21,787 nt of DNA from CAZGKW01 sp964526295 (GTDB lineage: Bacteria > Planctomycetota > Phycisphaerae > FEN-1346): contig CAZGKW010000060.1 of the NCBI GenBank assembly GCA_964526295.1, forward strand, positions 1 to 21,787, in the 5' to 3' direction. The notes below the pieces were generated by a model that was not told the origin of the DNA, ran no database searches, and saw only the letters and a list, made by a program, of their open reading frames with translations. Numbering within the stretch: the first letter of the stretch is position 1; every line of letters begins with the position of its first letter. This document shows, piece by piece, positions 21,737-21,787 of the stretch. The position numbers were made by a program, and so were the translations under genes.

Positions 21737-21787
21737 CCCACATTATTCACGAAGGCTGACCGTTTGCGCATAACAAAGGCCGCCGAA

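Noticed and set aside
17760..21787. Integration at tRNA-Asn with duplicated 3' end as right attachment site
   Set aside because: No second copy of the tRNA 3' end was seen downstream in the window, and tRNA-targeting is typical of tyrosine rather than large serine recombinases.

Overview
The window is GC-rich (roughly two-thirds G+C by eye) bacterial DNA. Two PEP-CTERM proteins, a FeeM-like N-acyltransferase beside radical SAM genes, a Hyi-type isomerase with a dehydrogenase, and a DUF2924/serine-recombinase module together suggest a Planctomycetota (planctomycete) chromosome. That assignment is inference from gene content; no marker gene settles it.

Layout. 1-510: hairpin-rich direct and tandem repeats, then nothing recognised. 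511-5598: a divergent pair of FeeM-like acyltransferase genes (the left one distant); the right one leads an apparent operon with a radical SAM/SPASM protein and a B12-binding-type radical SAM protein, ending at a strong terminator near 5776-5814. 5859-10645: two PEP-CTERM paralogues pointing away from each other around a leftward undecaprenyl-phosphate sugar-1-phosphate transferase gene. The paralogues share a perfectly identical 311-bp inverted block inside otherwise diverged genes, which indicates recent gene conversion. 10937-14045: a rightward set of zinc-type dehydrogenase, hydroxypyruvate-isomerase-like TIM barrel and DGD-repeat propeller protein, read as carbohydrate catabolism. 14078-17109: a leftward, tightly coupled operon of a HExxH metallopeptidase-like protein, a D-Ala-D-Ala-ligase-like ATP-grasp enzyme and a secreted alpha/beta-hydrolase. 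17110-17835: an operon promoter, an ACT-domain gene remnant, a tRNA promoter, a degenerate tRNA-like stretch and tRNA-Asn(GTT). 17836-21787: an accessory region with an AT-richer gene carrying a HEPN-like RNxxxH motif, bracketed by two related 43-bp repeats, then a four-gene module (small protein, DUF2924, large serine recombinase, HTH-like protein) that runs to near the window end.

How the parts may work together. PEP-CTERM proteins are sorted by exosortase, and such systems are commonly tied to exopolysaccharide synthesis; the sugar transferase between the two genes fits that. FeeM-like acyltransferases have been described in exosortase-associated loci, so 511-10645 may be one surface or envelope locus. 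A promoter upstream of the right-hand FeeM-like gene, one upstream of the second PEP-CTERM gene and one upstream of the sugar transferase share an unusual T-rich spacer, which supports joint regulation. No exosortase gene is in the window. The radical SAM substrates are unknown.
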